Assembly: GCF_030268965.1 (NCBI RefSeq)
Contig: NZ_BSSE01000030.1
Coordinates: 23,343-87,342 of the forward strand
From: Microtetraspora sp. NBRC 16547
GTDB taxonomy: Bacteria > Actinomycetota > Actinomycetes > Streptosporangiales > Streptosporangiaceae
Direction: 5' to 3'
Length of the DNA stretch: 64,000 nt
The position numbers and the translations under genes are program-made. Each line of letters starts with the position of its first letter. Position 1 is the stretch's first letter. Under the pieces are notes generated by a model. It did not search any database. It was not told the origin of the DNA and saw only the letters and a program-made list of their open reading frames with translations. This document shows positions 38,638-49,574 of the stretch, one piece after another.

Positions 38638-38679
38638 ATGCCGGCTGGACGCGCAAGCGGAGGTCCTCCTCCCACCTGA
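38638..38679 (+). CDS. Possible leader peptide of infC (13 codons)
   Basis: ATG at 38638 opens MPAGRASGGPPPT followed by TGA. Three prolines just before the end are a known ribosome stall motif that needs EF-P. The frame could begin eight codons earlier at 38614, but that would overlap the -10. There is no clear ribosome site, so translation is unproved. It sits 60 bases before an intrinsic terminator in the infC leader, the classic place for an attenuating leader peptide. Confidence 0.35.
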   Translation: MPAGRASGGPPPT

Positions 38680-38740
38680 TCGGCCGAAAGGCGGACGGGT
38701 CAAGGATCACAACCAGAGCTTTCTCCACGAGAGCTCAGTG

Positions 38741-38776
38741 ACCCCGCATGCGTGACGTGCGGGGTTTTGTGTTTTT
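38741..38776 (+). terminator. Intrinsic terminator/attenuator in the infC leader
   Basis: ACCCCGCA (38741-38748) pairs with TGCGGGGT (38758-38765), followed by TTTTGTGTTTTT. This is a textbook Rho-independent terminator, rare in so GC-rich a genome, and lies after the operon's own likely promoter but 43 bases before infC, so it probably attenuates the operon. Confidence 0.85.
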
Positions 38777-38818
38777 CCCGCACGGTCGAGCATCAAGCGG
38801 AAGTCCTTTGGAGGTCCC

Positions 38819-39436
38819 ATCAGCACCGAGCCCCGCATCAACGATCGTATTCGCGTGCCGGAGGTTCGCCTCGTAGGCCCGAACGGCGAGCAGGTCGGCA
38901 TCGTCTCGATCGGCGATGCACTGAAGCTGGCCCAGGAGAGCGATCTCGACCTCGTCGAGGTCGCGGCGACGGCCAGGCCGCCCGTGTGCAAGCTCATGGA
39001 CTACGGCAAGTTCAAGTACGAGTCGGCCATGAAGGCGCGCGAGGCCCGCCGCAACCAGGCACATACGATCATCAAGGAAATCAAGCTCCGGCCGAAGATC
39101 GACCCGCACGACTACGAGACCAAGAAGGGTCACGTCGTGCGCTTCCTCAAGGCGGGGGACAAGGTCAAGGTCACGATCATGTTCCGGGGTCGCGAGCAGT
39201 CCCGGCCGGAGTTGGGCTTCCGGCTGTTGCAGCGGCTTGCCGAGGACGTCACCGAGCTGGGTTTCGTGGAGTCACAGCCCAAGCAGGACGGGCGAAACAT
39301 GATCATGGTCATCGGCCCGCACAAGAAGAAGGCCGAGGCCAAGGCCGAGAAGGCGGCGGCCAAGGCACAGCGCGGCGAAGAGTACGCGGAGCAGGAAGCC
39401 CCCTTCGAGGAGCAGGAATCCGCGCCCGCGGAGTGA
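38819..39436 (+). CDS. infC: Translation initiation factor IF-3, ATC start
   Basis: A 205-residue IF-3 that binds the 30S subunit and checks start codon pairing. The N-domain begins [19 protein letters not shown] and the C-domain carries [18 protein letters not shown] and [14 protein letters not shown]. The first in-frame ATG/GTG (38855) would delete the conserved first 12 residues; instead ATC 38819 stands four bases after GGAGG. Non-AUG (ATT/ATC/ATA) starts are a known self-control device of infC because IF-3 itself rejects them. A long acidic C-terminal tail ([19 protein letters not shown]) is an actinobacterial extension. Confidence 0.93.
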   Translation: MSTEPRINDRIRVPEVRLVGPNGEQVGIVSIGDALKLAQESDLDLVEVAATARPPVCKLMDYGKFKYESAMKAREARRNQAHTIIKEIKLRPKIDPHDYETKKGHVVRFLKAGDKVKVTIMFRGREQSRPELGFRLLQRLAEDVTELGFVESQPKQDGRNMIMVIGPHKKKAEAKAEKAAAKAQRGEEYAEQEAPFEEQESAPAE

Positions 39437-39568
39437 CGCGCTCGTCTGAGTGATCAGACACGCATGGAGAAGCCGAGACCGGGACGGTCTCGCAGAGCCA
39501 GGCATGCCGCCGGCTCGGGTTACCGGCCCGGGCTGTCGGCACGGACCAACGAGGGAGAGACGGCTGAG

Positions 39569-39763
39569 ATGCCGAAGATGAAGACGCACAGCGGTGCGAA
39601 GAAGCGGTTCCGGGTGACCGGCTCCGGCAAGATCGTTCGCCGGCGGGCCAACCGGAAGCACCTTTTCGAGCACAAGCCGTCCACCCGTACGCGCCGGCTC
39701 GAGGGCGACGTCATCGTTTCCGACGCCGACGCCAAGAAGATCAAGAAGCTGCTCGCGAAGTAA
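39569..39763 (+). CDS. rpmI: Large ribosomal subunit protein bL35
   Basis: A 64-residue basic protein beginning [20 protein letters not shown], the standard bL35 start, with [20 protein letters not shown]. The ATG is preceded by GAGGGAGA. It lies 132 bases after infC and 24 before rplT, the usual infC-rpmI-rplT operon. Confidence 0.97.
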   Translation: MPKMKTHSGAKKRFRVTGSGKIVRRRANRKHLFEHKPSTRTRRLEGDVIVSDADAKKIKKLLAK

Positions 39764-39787
39764 CCGACCCCGGGGAGACTGAACAAC

Positions 39788-40168
39788 ATGGCACGCGTGA
39801 AGCGGGCGCTCAACGCCAAGAAGAAGCGCAGGGTCGTCCTCGAGCGGGCGAGTGGCTATCGGGGTCAGCGGTCCAGGCTGTACCGCAAGGCCAAGGAGCA
39901 GATGCTCCACTCGATGACCTACGCGTACCGGGACCGCAAGGACAAGAAGGGCACCTTCCGGCGCCTGTGGATCCAGCGGATCAACGCCGCGGCCCGCGCG
40001 AACGGCATCACCTACAACCGGTTCATCCAGGGCCTGCGTCTCGCCGGCATCGAGGTGGACCGTAAGATCCTCGCCGATCTCGCGGTGAACGACGGCCAGA
40101 CCTTCGCCACCCTGGCCGAGGCGGCGAAGAAGGCCCTGCCGGCCGACGTGAACGCGCCGGTCGCCTGA
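39788..40168 (+). CDS. rplT: Large ribosomal subunit protein bL20
   Basis: A 126-residue protein with the typical basic N-terminus ([40 protein letters not shown]) and a globular C-terminal part ([20 protein letters not shown]). It is an early assembly protein of the 50S subunit and a known repressor of this operon in several bacteria. The ATG follows GGGGAGACTGAACAAC. An intrinsic terminator follows at 40190. Confidence 0.97.
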   Translation: MARVKRALNAKKKRRVVLERASGYRGQRSRLYRKAKEQMLHSMTYAYRDRKDKKGTFRRLWIQRINAAARANGITYNRFIQGLRLAGIEVDRKILADLAVNDGQTFATLAEAAKKALPADVNAPVA

Positions 40169-40189
40169 GCCGGGCGAATCAGAACTCAA

Positions 40190-40222
40190 GGGGCTCACCG
40201 GCATCCGGTGGGCCCCTTTTTT
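40190..40222 (+). terminator. Intrinsic terminator of the infC operon
   Basis: GGGGC-T-CACCGG, loop CAT, CCGGTG-G-GCCCC and then TTTTTT: a canonical Rho-independent terminator 21 bases after the rplT stop. Confidence 0.93.
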
Positions 40223-40236
40223 CGACGAGGGAAGGC

Positions 40237-41076
40237 ATGGCCGGATCCGAGCTCACGAACATCAGGTCCCCGCGGGTCAAGGCCGCGCGGCGGCTCGCCA
40301 AGCGCGCTTTCAGGGACCGCGACCGGGCCTTCCTGGCCGAGGGGCCGCAGGCCGTCCGTGAAGCCCTCACGCTCGACGGCGTGACGGTGGAGCTGTTCGC
40401 CACGGCGGAGGCCGAGACCAGGCACGCCGACATCGTCGGAGCGGCGGCCGCCGCGGGCGTCCCCGTCTTCCGGGTCAGCGGCGAGGTCATGGCCGAGCTG
40501 GCCCAGACCGTCACCCCACAGGGGCTGATGGGTGTCTGCCGGTTCGTCCACGTCCCGCTCTCCGAGGCGGTGCCGTCCGGCGCTCGGCTGGTCGCCCTGC
40601 TCGCCCACGTCCGCGACCCCGGCAACGCCGGCACCGTCCTCCGCACGGCGGACGCCGCCGGAGCCGACGCCGTCGTCTTCACCGACGCCTCGGTCGATCC
40701 GTACAACGGCAAGTGCGTCCGGGCCAGCGCGGGCAGCCTGTTCCACCTTCCGGTCGCGACCGGGGCTCCGGTGGCCGAGGCCGTGCGGCACGTACGGGAC
40801 GCCGGGCTGCGCGTCCTCGCGGCGGACGGCACGGGCAAGGCGACCCTCGACGACGTCGATCTCGGCGCGCCCACGGCCTGGCTGTTCGGCAACGAGGCGT
40901 GGGGGCTGCCCCCGGAGCTGCTCGAACTCGCCGACGAGGTGGTGCGGGTGCCGATCTACGGCCGGGCGGAGAGCCTCAACCTCGCCACCGCGGCCGCGGT
41001 CTGCCTGTACGCCTCGGCCCGGGCGCAGCGGCAGACCTTACATCATGGGGAAGAGCCATCTACTCCCGCGGTCTGA
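40237..41076 (+). CDS. TrmH/SpoU-family RNA 2'-O-ribose methyltransferase
   Basis: A 279-residue SPOUT enzyme. The N-terminal substrate-binding domain (RAFLAEGPQAVREAL) is followed by the knotted SAM domain with its three motifs: HVRDPGNAGTVLRTADAAGA (N and R of motif 1), WLFGNEAWGLPPEL (motif 2) and VPIYGRAESLNLATAAAVCLY (motif 3). It most likely methylates rRNA or tRNA; mycobacterial orthologues after rplT were named TsnR by similarity to thiostrepton resistance methylases. The target nucleotide is not readable. It starts 15 bases past the operon terminator and so needs its own promoter or read-through. Confidence 0.93.
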   Translation: MAGSELTNIRSPRVKAARRLAKRAFRDRDRAFLAEGPQAVREALTLDGVTVELFATAEAETRHADIVGAAAAAGVPVFRVSGEVMAELAQTVTPQGLMGVCRFVHVPLSEAVPSGARLVALLAHVRDPGNAGTVLRTADAAGADAVVFTDASVDPYNGKCVRASAGSLFHLPVATGAPVAEAVRHVRDAGLRVLAADGTGKATLDDVDLGAPTAWLFGNEAWGLPPELLELADEVVRVPIYGRAESLNLATAAAVCLYASARAQRQTLHHGEEPSTPAV

Positions 41077-41077
41077 C

Positions 41078-41116
41078 AAGGCCGACTAGAGCGGGAAACC
41101 CGCTATTGTCGGCCTT
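41078..41116 (+). terminator. Terminator hairpin after the methyltransferase
   Basis: Outer arms AAGGCCGAC/GTCGGCCTT and inner AGCGGG/CCCGCT with an AAA loop, starting right after the stop codon. Confidence 0.75.
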
Positions 41117-41173
41117 GGAGCGCGCTCGGTTCCCCATCGGGCGGGCTTTCACAGGATCGAGGGAGGCGGTCTC

Positions 41174-43486
<2,313 letters not shown>

Positions 43487-43487
<1 letters not shown>

Positions 43488-46051
43488 TGAAGGTCCCGCT
43501 TTCATGGCTGCGGGAGTACGTCGATCTCCCCGCCGTCACGGCCCAGGAGGTGGCCGACAAGCTCACCTCGGCGGGCCTCAAGCTCGAGTCGATCGCGTCC
43601 CACGGTCACGAGATCAAGAACGTGGTCGTCGGCCAGGTCGTCGCCATCGAGGAGCTCACCGGCTTCAAGAAGCCGATCAGGCACTGCCTCGTCGAGGTGG
43701 GGGAGGCAGCGCCGCGCGAGATCGTGTGCGGCGCGACCAACTTCACCGAGGGCGACGTCGTGCCGGTCGCGCTGCCCGGCGCGGTCCTGCCCGGCGGCTT
43801 CGAGATCGGCTCGCGCAAGACCTACGGGCGGCAGTCCGACGGCATGATCTGCTCCGAGGCCGAGCTCGGCATCGCCGAGTCCTCGCCGGGCATCCTGCTG
43901 CTCCCGCCGGACACGCCTCTCGGGACGGACGTCGTCGAGCTCCTCGGCCTCCGTGACGACGTGCTGGAGCTGGAGATCACGCCGGACCGCGGGTACGCGC
44001 TGTCGATCCGGGGCGTCGCCCGCGAGGCGGCCACCGCGTTCGGCGTGCCGTTCCGCGACCCGGCCGTGATCGAGCTCCCGGCCGCGGCGGAGCCGTCCTA
44101 TCCCGCGTCGATCGCCGACCCGACGGCCTGTGACCGGTTCGTGCTGCGCTCGGTGTCCGGCTTCGACCCCGCCGCCGAGAGCCCGCTCTGGATGCGGGTG
44201 CGGCTCATCCGCGCCGGCATGCGGCCGGTCTCGCTCGCCGTCGACGTCACGAACTACGTCATGCTCGAGCTGGGCCAGCCGCTGCACGCGTTCGACCGGT
44301 CCCGCCTGTCCGGCGAGATCGTCGTACGGCGGGCCAGGCCGGGGGAGACCCTGGAGACGCTCGACCACGTGACGAGGAAGCTCCACGAGGAGGACATCCT
44401 CATCACCGACGACTCGGGACCGATCTCGATGGCCGGCACGATGGGCGGACTGCACACCGAGATCTCCGACTCCTCGACCGACATCGTGATCGAGGCGGCG
44501 CACTTCTCCGCCACGGGCATCGCCAGGGAGTCGCGTCGGCACGGCCTGGTCAGCGAGGCGTCCAAGCGGTTCGAGCGGGGCGTGGACCGCGAGCTGCCGC
44601 TCGCCGCGTCCTGGCGTGCCGTCCGGCTCCTGGTCGAGCTGGGCTCCGGCACCGCCCACCCGGGCGTCACGCACGCCGAGGTGGACGTCGCCCCGGTCCG
44701 GATCGTCATCCCCTCCGGGCACCCCGGGCGCGTCGCGGGCCTGCCGTACGAGCGGGAGACGGTGATCCGCCGACTGGAGCAGGTGGGCTGCACGGTGGTC
44801 GAAGGCGCTGCCGCCGAGGGTGAGATCGCCGAGTCCGGCGGCCACGGCGTGGCCGCGACCGGCATGGTGTCCACCGGCGACCTGCACGAGAAGCTGGCCG
44901 TGCGCGGCGACGACCCGCTCACGGTCACCCCGCCGTCCTGGCGGCCGGACCTGACCGACCCGAACGACCTGGCGGAGGAGGTCATCCGCCTGGAGGGCTA
45001 CGAGCATCTGCCATCGGTGCTGCCCGCCGCCCCCGCCGGGGCCGGGCTGACCGAGGGGCAGCGGCTGCGCCGCAGGGTCGGCCGGGCGCTGGCCTACTCC
45101 GGCTATGTCGAGGTGCTCTGCTACCCGTTCATCGGCGTGCGCGACCTGGACAACCTGCAGCTTCCCGCGGAGGACGCGCGCCGGCGGGCGACCCGGCTGG
45201 TCAACCCGCTCAGCGAGGACGAGCCGCTCATGCGGACCACCCTCCTGCCCGGCCTGCTGAAGACGCTGGTCCGCAACGTGGGCCGCGGCGCCGGCGACGT
45301 GGCGCTGTTCGAGACCGGCCTGGTCTACCGGCCCGAGCCGGACGCCCCGGCCGCGGCGCCGGTGCTCGCGGTCGACCGCAGGCCGACCCCCGAGGAGTTC
45401 GCGGAGATCCAGACCGCGCTGCCGCGGCAGCCGTTCCGGGTCGCCACGGTGCTGGCCGGTGAGTTCGAGCGGTCCGGCTGGTGGGGTGAGGGCCGTCAGG
45501 CGTCCTGGGCCGACGCCGTGGAGGCGGCCCGGGTCGTCGCGCGCGAGGCCGGGATCGAGCTGGAGGTCCGCGCCGACCAGCACGAGCCCTGGCATCCTGG
45601 CCGCTGCGCCGCCCTGTACGCGGGTGACGTCCTCGTCGGGCACGCCGGTGAGCTGCACCCGCGTGTCGTCGAGGCGTACGGCCTGCCGCAGCGCACTGCC
45701 GCGATGGAGCTGGAGCTGTCGCTCCTGACTCCCCAGGGGCCGGTGGAGGCCCCCGCCGTGTCCGCGTACCCGGTGGCCACCCAGGACGTCGCGCTGATCG
45801 TCCAGGCCGGAGTCACCGTGGCCGAGGTCGAGGCCGCGCTGCGCGAGGGGGCCGGCGAGCTGCTGGAGTCCGTCCGGCTGTTCGACGTGTACACGGGCGA
45901 GCAGGTGGGCGAGGGCCGCAAGTCCCTGGCGTACTCGCTGCGCTTCCGCGCTCCGGACCGGACGCTCACGGTGGAGGAGACCACCGCGGCCCGCGACGCC
46001 GCCGTGGCGCTCGCCCACGAGCGCACCGGGGCCCAGCTCCGCGGCGTCTGA
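43487..46051 (+). CDS. pheT: Phenylalanyl-tRNA synthetase beta subunit
   Basis: An 854-residue partner of PheS. Domains in order: N-terminal [21 protein letters not shown] tRNA-binding (about residues 40-155), B3/B4 editing site, B5 DNA-binding-like domains, the inactive class II-like core, and a C-terminal FDX-ACB anticodon domain ending [19 protein letters not shown]. The ATG overlaps the pheS stop (TGATG), so the two subunits of the alpha2beta2 enzyme are made together. Terminator at 46094. Confidence 0.96.
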
Positions 46052-46093
46052 CCCCGCCTGGACCTGCCCGGACCCGCCTGAACGAGGTCCGTC

Positions 46094-46126
46094 GATGCCC
46101 GCCCGGCTCCGTGCCGGGCGGGCATC
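46094..46126 (+). terminator. Terminator hairpin after pheT
   Basis: Perfect 14-bp stem GATGCCCGCCCGGC / GCCGGGCGGGCATC with loop TCCGT. Confidence 0.82.
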
Positions 46127-46261
46127 GCCGTGTCCGGAGCCGAAATGGCCCATTGATCCCCGGGTTACCAACGAGTATCGTCCCAAGCTGAGCAGCCCTC
46201 ATATTCGTGCGCGCGAATGACATCACCCCCACCCCGGCTTCTCGCGAAGGGAAGTTCCCCC

Positions 46262-49200
46262 ATGCACGCGCGCCTTCGAGGGGCGTTCACGGCCGCTGCC
46301 GTGTGCGCCCTCGTGATCACCGGCTTACCGGCGTCCCCCGCCGCCTCAGCCTCCTCCTCCCCGGCGGCGGCCGCCGAGGTCTCCGGCGACTACTGCCTCG
46401 GGCAGTGCGCCGACGTCCTCCCTCCAGGAGAGAACGGCAACGCCACGCTGGCCGACATCCTCGGCAACCAGTCCGTCGGCACCCGGCCCGCGCACAGCGC
46501 CGACCAGATGGGCAAGTACGCCGGGCTCATCTCGAGTTACACCGGGCTGACGGAGGACCAGATCGCCTCGTTCTTCAACGACGCCTCCTTCGGCGTGCCC
46601 GCCGGCGAGGTCGAGAGCACGATCAGCCCCCGGTCGGACGTCACGATCGTCCGGGACAAGGCCACCGGCGTGCCGCACATCACCGGCACCACCCGTGAGG
46701 GCACCATGTTCGGCGCCGGCTACGCGGGCGCGCAGGATCGCCTGTGGGTCATGGACCTGATGCGGCACGTCGGCCGGGGCGAGCTGACCCCGTTCGCCGG
46801 GGGCGCCCAGGGCAACAGGGAGTTGGAGCAGAGCGTCTGGCGTAACTCCCCCTACACGGAGGCCGACCTCCAGGCCCAGATCGACCGGCTGCGTGACTCC
46901 GGCCCCAGGGGCGCTCAGCTGTACGCCGACGTCCGGAACTACATCGACGGGATCAACGCGTACATCCGCACCTGCATGTCCAAGCGCAACTGCCCGGGCG
47001 AGTACGTGCTGACCGGGCACATGGACGCGATCACCAACGCGGGCGGACCGGTCGCCTTCGCCATGACCGACCTGGTCGCGATCTCCGGGGTGATCGGCGG
47101 TCTCTTCGGGGGCGGCGGCGGCAGCGAGATGCAGTCGGCCCTCGTCAGGGTCGCCGCGCGGGCCAAGTACGGCGCCGAGGTGGGCGACCAGATCTGGGCG
47201 GCGTTCGGCAGCCAGAACGACCCGGAGACCGTGCTCACCCTGCACGACGGGCAGAGCTTCCCCTCCGGAGCGGCGCCCGCGGGCGCGACCGGAGTCGTCC
47301 TGCCGGACGCCTCCGCCGCGCCCGTCGACATCGTCGAGAACAAGACGGGAACGGCGACCTCCGCGACGACGGCCGCGAAGAGCCCGCTCGACGGTCTCAC
47401 CGTCGACAACGCCAAGCCCGGCATGTCGAACGCGATCGTGATCTCCGCGGCCAAGTCGAGCACCGGCCACCCCGTCGCGGTCTTCGGCCCACAGACCGGC
47501 TACTTCGCGCCGCAACTGCTCATGCTGGAGGAACTGAACGGACCCGGCATCCGGGCGCGCGGCGCCGCCTTCGCCGGGCTCAGCCTGTACGTCCTGCTCG
47601 GCCGGGGCGCCGACTACGCCTGGAGCGCCACATCCGCCGGCCAGGACATCACCGACACGTACGCGATCACGCTGTGCGACCCGAAGGGCGGGACGGTGAC
47701 CACGGGCTCGGACCACTACCTGTACCACGGCACCTGCACCGCCATGGAGACGCTGCGCAAGAAGAACTCCTGGAAGCCGAACACGGCCGACTCGACGGGC
47801 GCCGGAACGTACGACCTGGTGATCAAGCGCACGAATTACGGGCTGGTGACGTGGCGCGGCACCGTCGGCGGGGTCCCGACCGCCTTCACCACGCTGCGCT
47901 CGACCTACCGGCACGAGCCCGACTCGGCGGTCGGCTTCCAGATGTTCAACGACCCGACGGAGATGGGATCGGCCGCGGCGTTCCAGAACTCGGCCGCCAA
48001 CATCGGCTTCGCGTTCAACTGGTTCTACGTGAACTCGCAGGACTCGGCGTACTTCATGTCGGGCAACAGCCCAGTGCGGGCGGCCGTCTCGGACCCGAAC
48101 CTGCCGATGGCCGCCGACGCCGCGCACGAGTGGGCGGGGTACGATCCGGCCGCCAACACCGCGACGTACGAGGCCGCGAGCACCCACCCGCAGGCGGTCA
48201 ACCAGGACTACTTCGTCAGCTGGAACAACAAGCAGGCCAAGGACTACGGGGCGGCGGACGGCAACTTCAGCTTCGGCTCGGTGCACCGGGGCGATCTCCT
48301 GGACGCGCCGGTGAAGGCCGCGCTCGCCTCGGGCACCCTCGACCGGGCCGGCGCCGCGAAGATCATGGCAGGCGCGGCGACGACCGACCTGCGCGGCTGG
48401 AAGGTGCTGCCCAACCTGCTCCGCGTCATCGACAGCGCCACGGTGACCGACCCCGCGCTCGCCTCGGCCGTGTCCAAGCTGTCCGCCTGGGCGTCCGCCG
48501 GAGCGCGGCGCGCCGAGACCAGCGCGGGTAGCAAGACGTACGCGCACGCGGACGCGATCCGCGTCTTCGACGCCTGGTGGCCCAAGCTGGTGCGGGCGCA
48601 GTTCAGGCCCGGCCTCGGCGACGGACTGTACCAGTCACTGGTCAACGCCCTGCAGATCAACGAATCGCCCTCCGGGCAGCAGCAGGGCGACGTCTCGGCC
48701 ATTGCCCCTTCGGCGAACGAGGCCCAGACGCACAAGGGATCGTCGTTCCAGTACGGCTGGTGGGGTTATGTCGACAAGGACGTCAGGAACGTGCTGGGGG
48801 ACCCTGTGCAGGGAGCGTTCCCGGACAAGTACTGCGGGGCCACCGTGGACGCGTGCCGTACGGTCCTGCTGGACAGCCTGTCCGCGGCGCTGGCCGAGCC
48901 CGCGACGGTCACCTACCCGGCCGACGGAGTGTGCTCCGCCGGGAACCAGTGGTGCGCGGACGCGATACGGCAGTCGCCGCTCGGCGGGATCAAGCAGGAC
49001 CTGATCTCCTGGCAGAACCGGCCGACCTACCAGCAGGTGGTCTCCTTCCCGGCGCGGCGCGGGGACTCGGTCGCCAACGCGGCGCTCGGTGCCACGGCGA
49101 GCGCGTCCAGCAAGGAGAGCTTCCTCTACCCGGCGGCCAAGGCGAACGACGGTGACCGGTCGAGCCGCTGGTCGAGCGCGTCCAGTGACAACCAGTACTT

Positions 49201-49459
49201 CCAGGTGGACCTCGGGTCGGTCACGAGCGTGGCCCGGGTGATCATGCGCTGGGAGGCGGCGTACGGCAAGGCGTACCGGATCCAGACGTCGACCGACGGG
49301 AGCAACTGGACCACGGTCTACTCCACCACGACGGGCGACGGCGGCGTGGACAACGTCACGTTCGCTCCGGTGAACGCGCGCTATGTCCGCATGCAGGGCG
49401 TCACACGCGCCACGTCCTACGGGTACTCGCTCTACGAGTTCGAGGTCTACGGCCGGTAG
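46262..49459 (+). CDS. Secreted penicillin acylase-family Ntn hydrolase with F5/8 type C domain
   Basis: A 1,065-residue exported enzyme precursor. A signal peptide (GAFTAAAVCALVITGLPASP, cut near ASA) leads an alpha-chain region with ATGVPHITGTTREGTMFGAG, AGAQDRLWVMDLMRH and an Ala/Thr-rich linker. The beta chain begins at Ser389 in GMSNAIVISAAKSSTG, the nucleophile freed by self-cleavage, followed by FGPQTGYFAPQLLMLEE. The last ~125 residues (ANDGDRSSRWSSASSDNQYF to YSLYEFEVYGR) form an F5/8 type C (discoidin/CBM32) domain, a common sugar-binding module. The family cleaves amides such as penicillin side chains or acyl-homoserine lactones; the natural substrate here is unknown. ATG 46262 is chosen by AAGGGAA eight bases upstream and a proper signal peptide. 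Confidence 0.9.
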   Translation: MHARLRGAFTAAAVCALVITGLPASPAASASSSPAAAAEVSGDYCLGQCADVLPPGENGNATLADILGNQSVGTRPAHSADQMGKYAGLISSYTGLTEDQIASFFNDASFGVPAGEVESTISPRSDVTIVRDKATGVPHITGTTREGTMFGAGYAGAQDRLWVMDLMRHVGRGELTPFAGGAQGNRELEQSVWRNSPYTEADLQAQIDRLRDSGPRGAQLYADVRNYIDGINAYIRTCMSKRNCPGEYVLTGHMDAITNAGGPVAFAMTDLVAISGVIGGLFGGGGGSEMQSALVRVAARAKYGAEVGDQIWAAFGSQNDPETVLTLHDGQSFPSGAAPAGATGVVLPDASAAPVDIVENKTGTATSATTAAKSPLDGLTVDNAKPGMSNAIVISAAKSSTGHPVAVFGPQTGYFAPQLLMLEELNGPGIRARGAAFAGLSLYVLLGRGADYAWSATSAGQDITDTYAITLCDPKGGTVTTGSDHYLYHGTCTAMETLRKKNSWKPNTADSTGAGTYDLVIKRTNYGLVTWRGTVGGVPTAFTTLRSTYRHEPDSAVGFQMFNDPTEMGSAAAFQNSAANIGFAFNWFYVNSQDSAYFMSGNSPVRAAVSDPNLPMAADAAHEWAGYDPAANTATYEAASTHPQAVNQDYFVSWNNKQAKDYGAADGNFSFGSVHRGDLLDAPVKAALASGTLDRAGAAKIMAGAATTDLRGWKVLPNLLRVIDSATVTDPALASAVSKLSAWASAGARRAETSAGSKTYAHADAIRVFDAWWPKLVRAQFRPGLGDGLYQSLVNALQINESPSGQQQGDVSAIAPSANEAQTHKGSSFQYGWWGYVDKDVRNVLGDPVQGAFPDKYCGATVDACRTVLLDSLSAALAEPATVTYPADGVCSAGNQWCADAIRQSPLGGIKQDLISWQNRPTYQQVVSFPARRGDSVANAALGATASASSKESFLYPAAKANDGDRSSRWSSASSDNQYFQVDLGSVTSVARVIMRWEAAYGKAYRIQTSTDGSNWTTVYSTTTGDGGVDNVTFAPVNARYVRMQGVTRATSYGYSLYEFEVYGR

Positions 49460-49574
49460 CGAGCGGCCGTTCCGGACCTTCCGGCGGGCGGGGCGCCTCC
49501 CGCCCGCCGGAGGCGTGCGGCGCCGCCCAGGAATCCGGGCACGTCGCGGATGCAAATGCGGTCCGTGACGCGCG

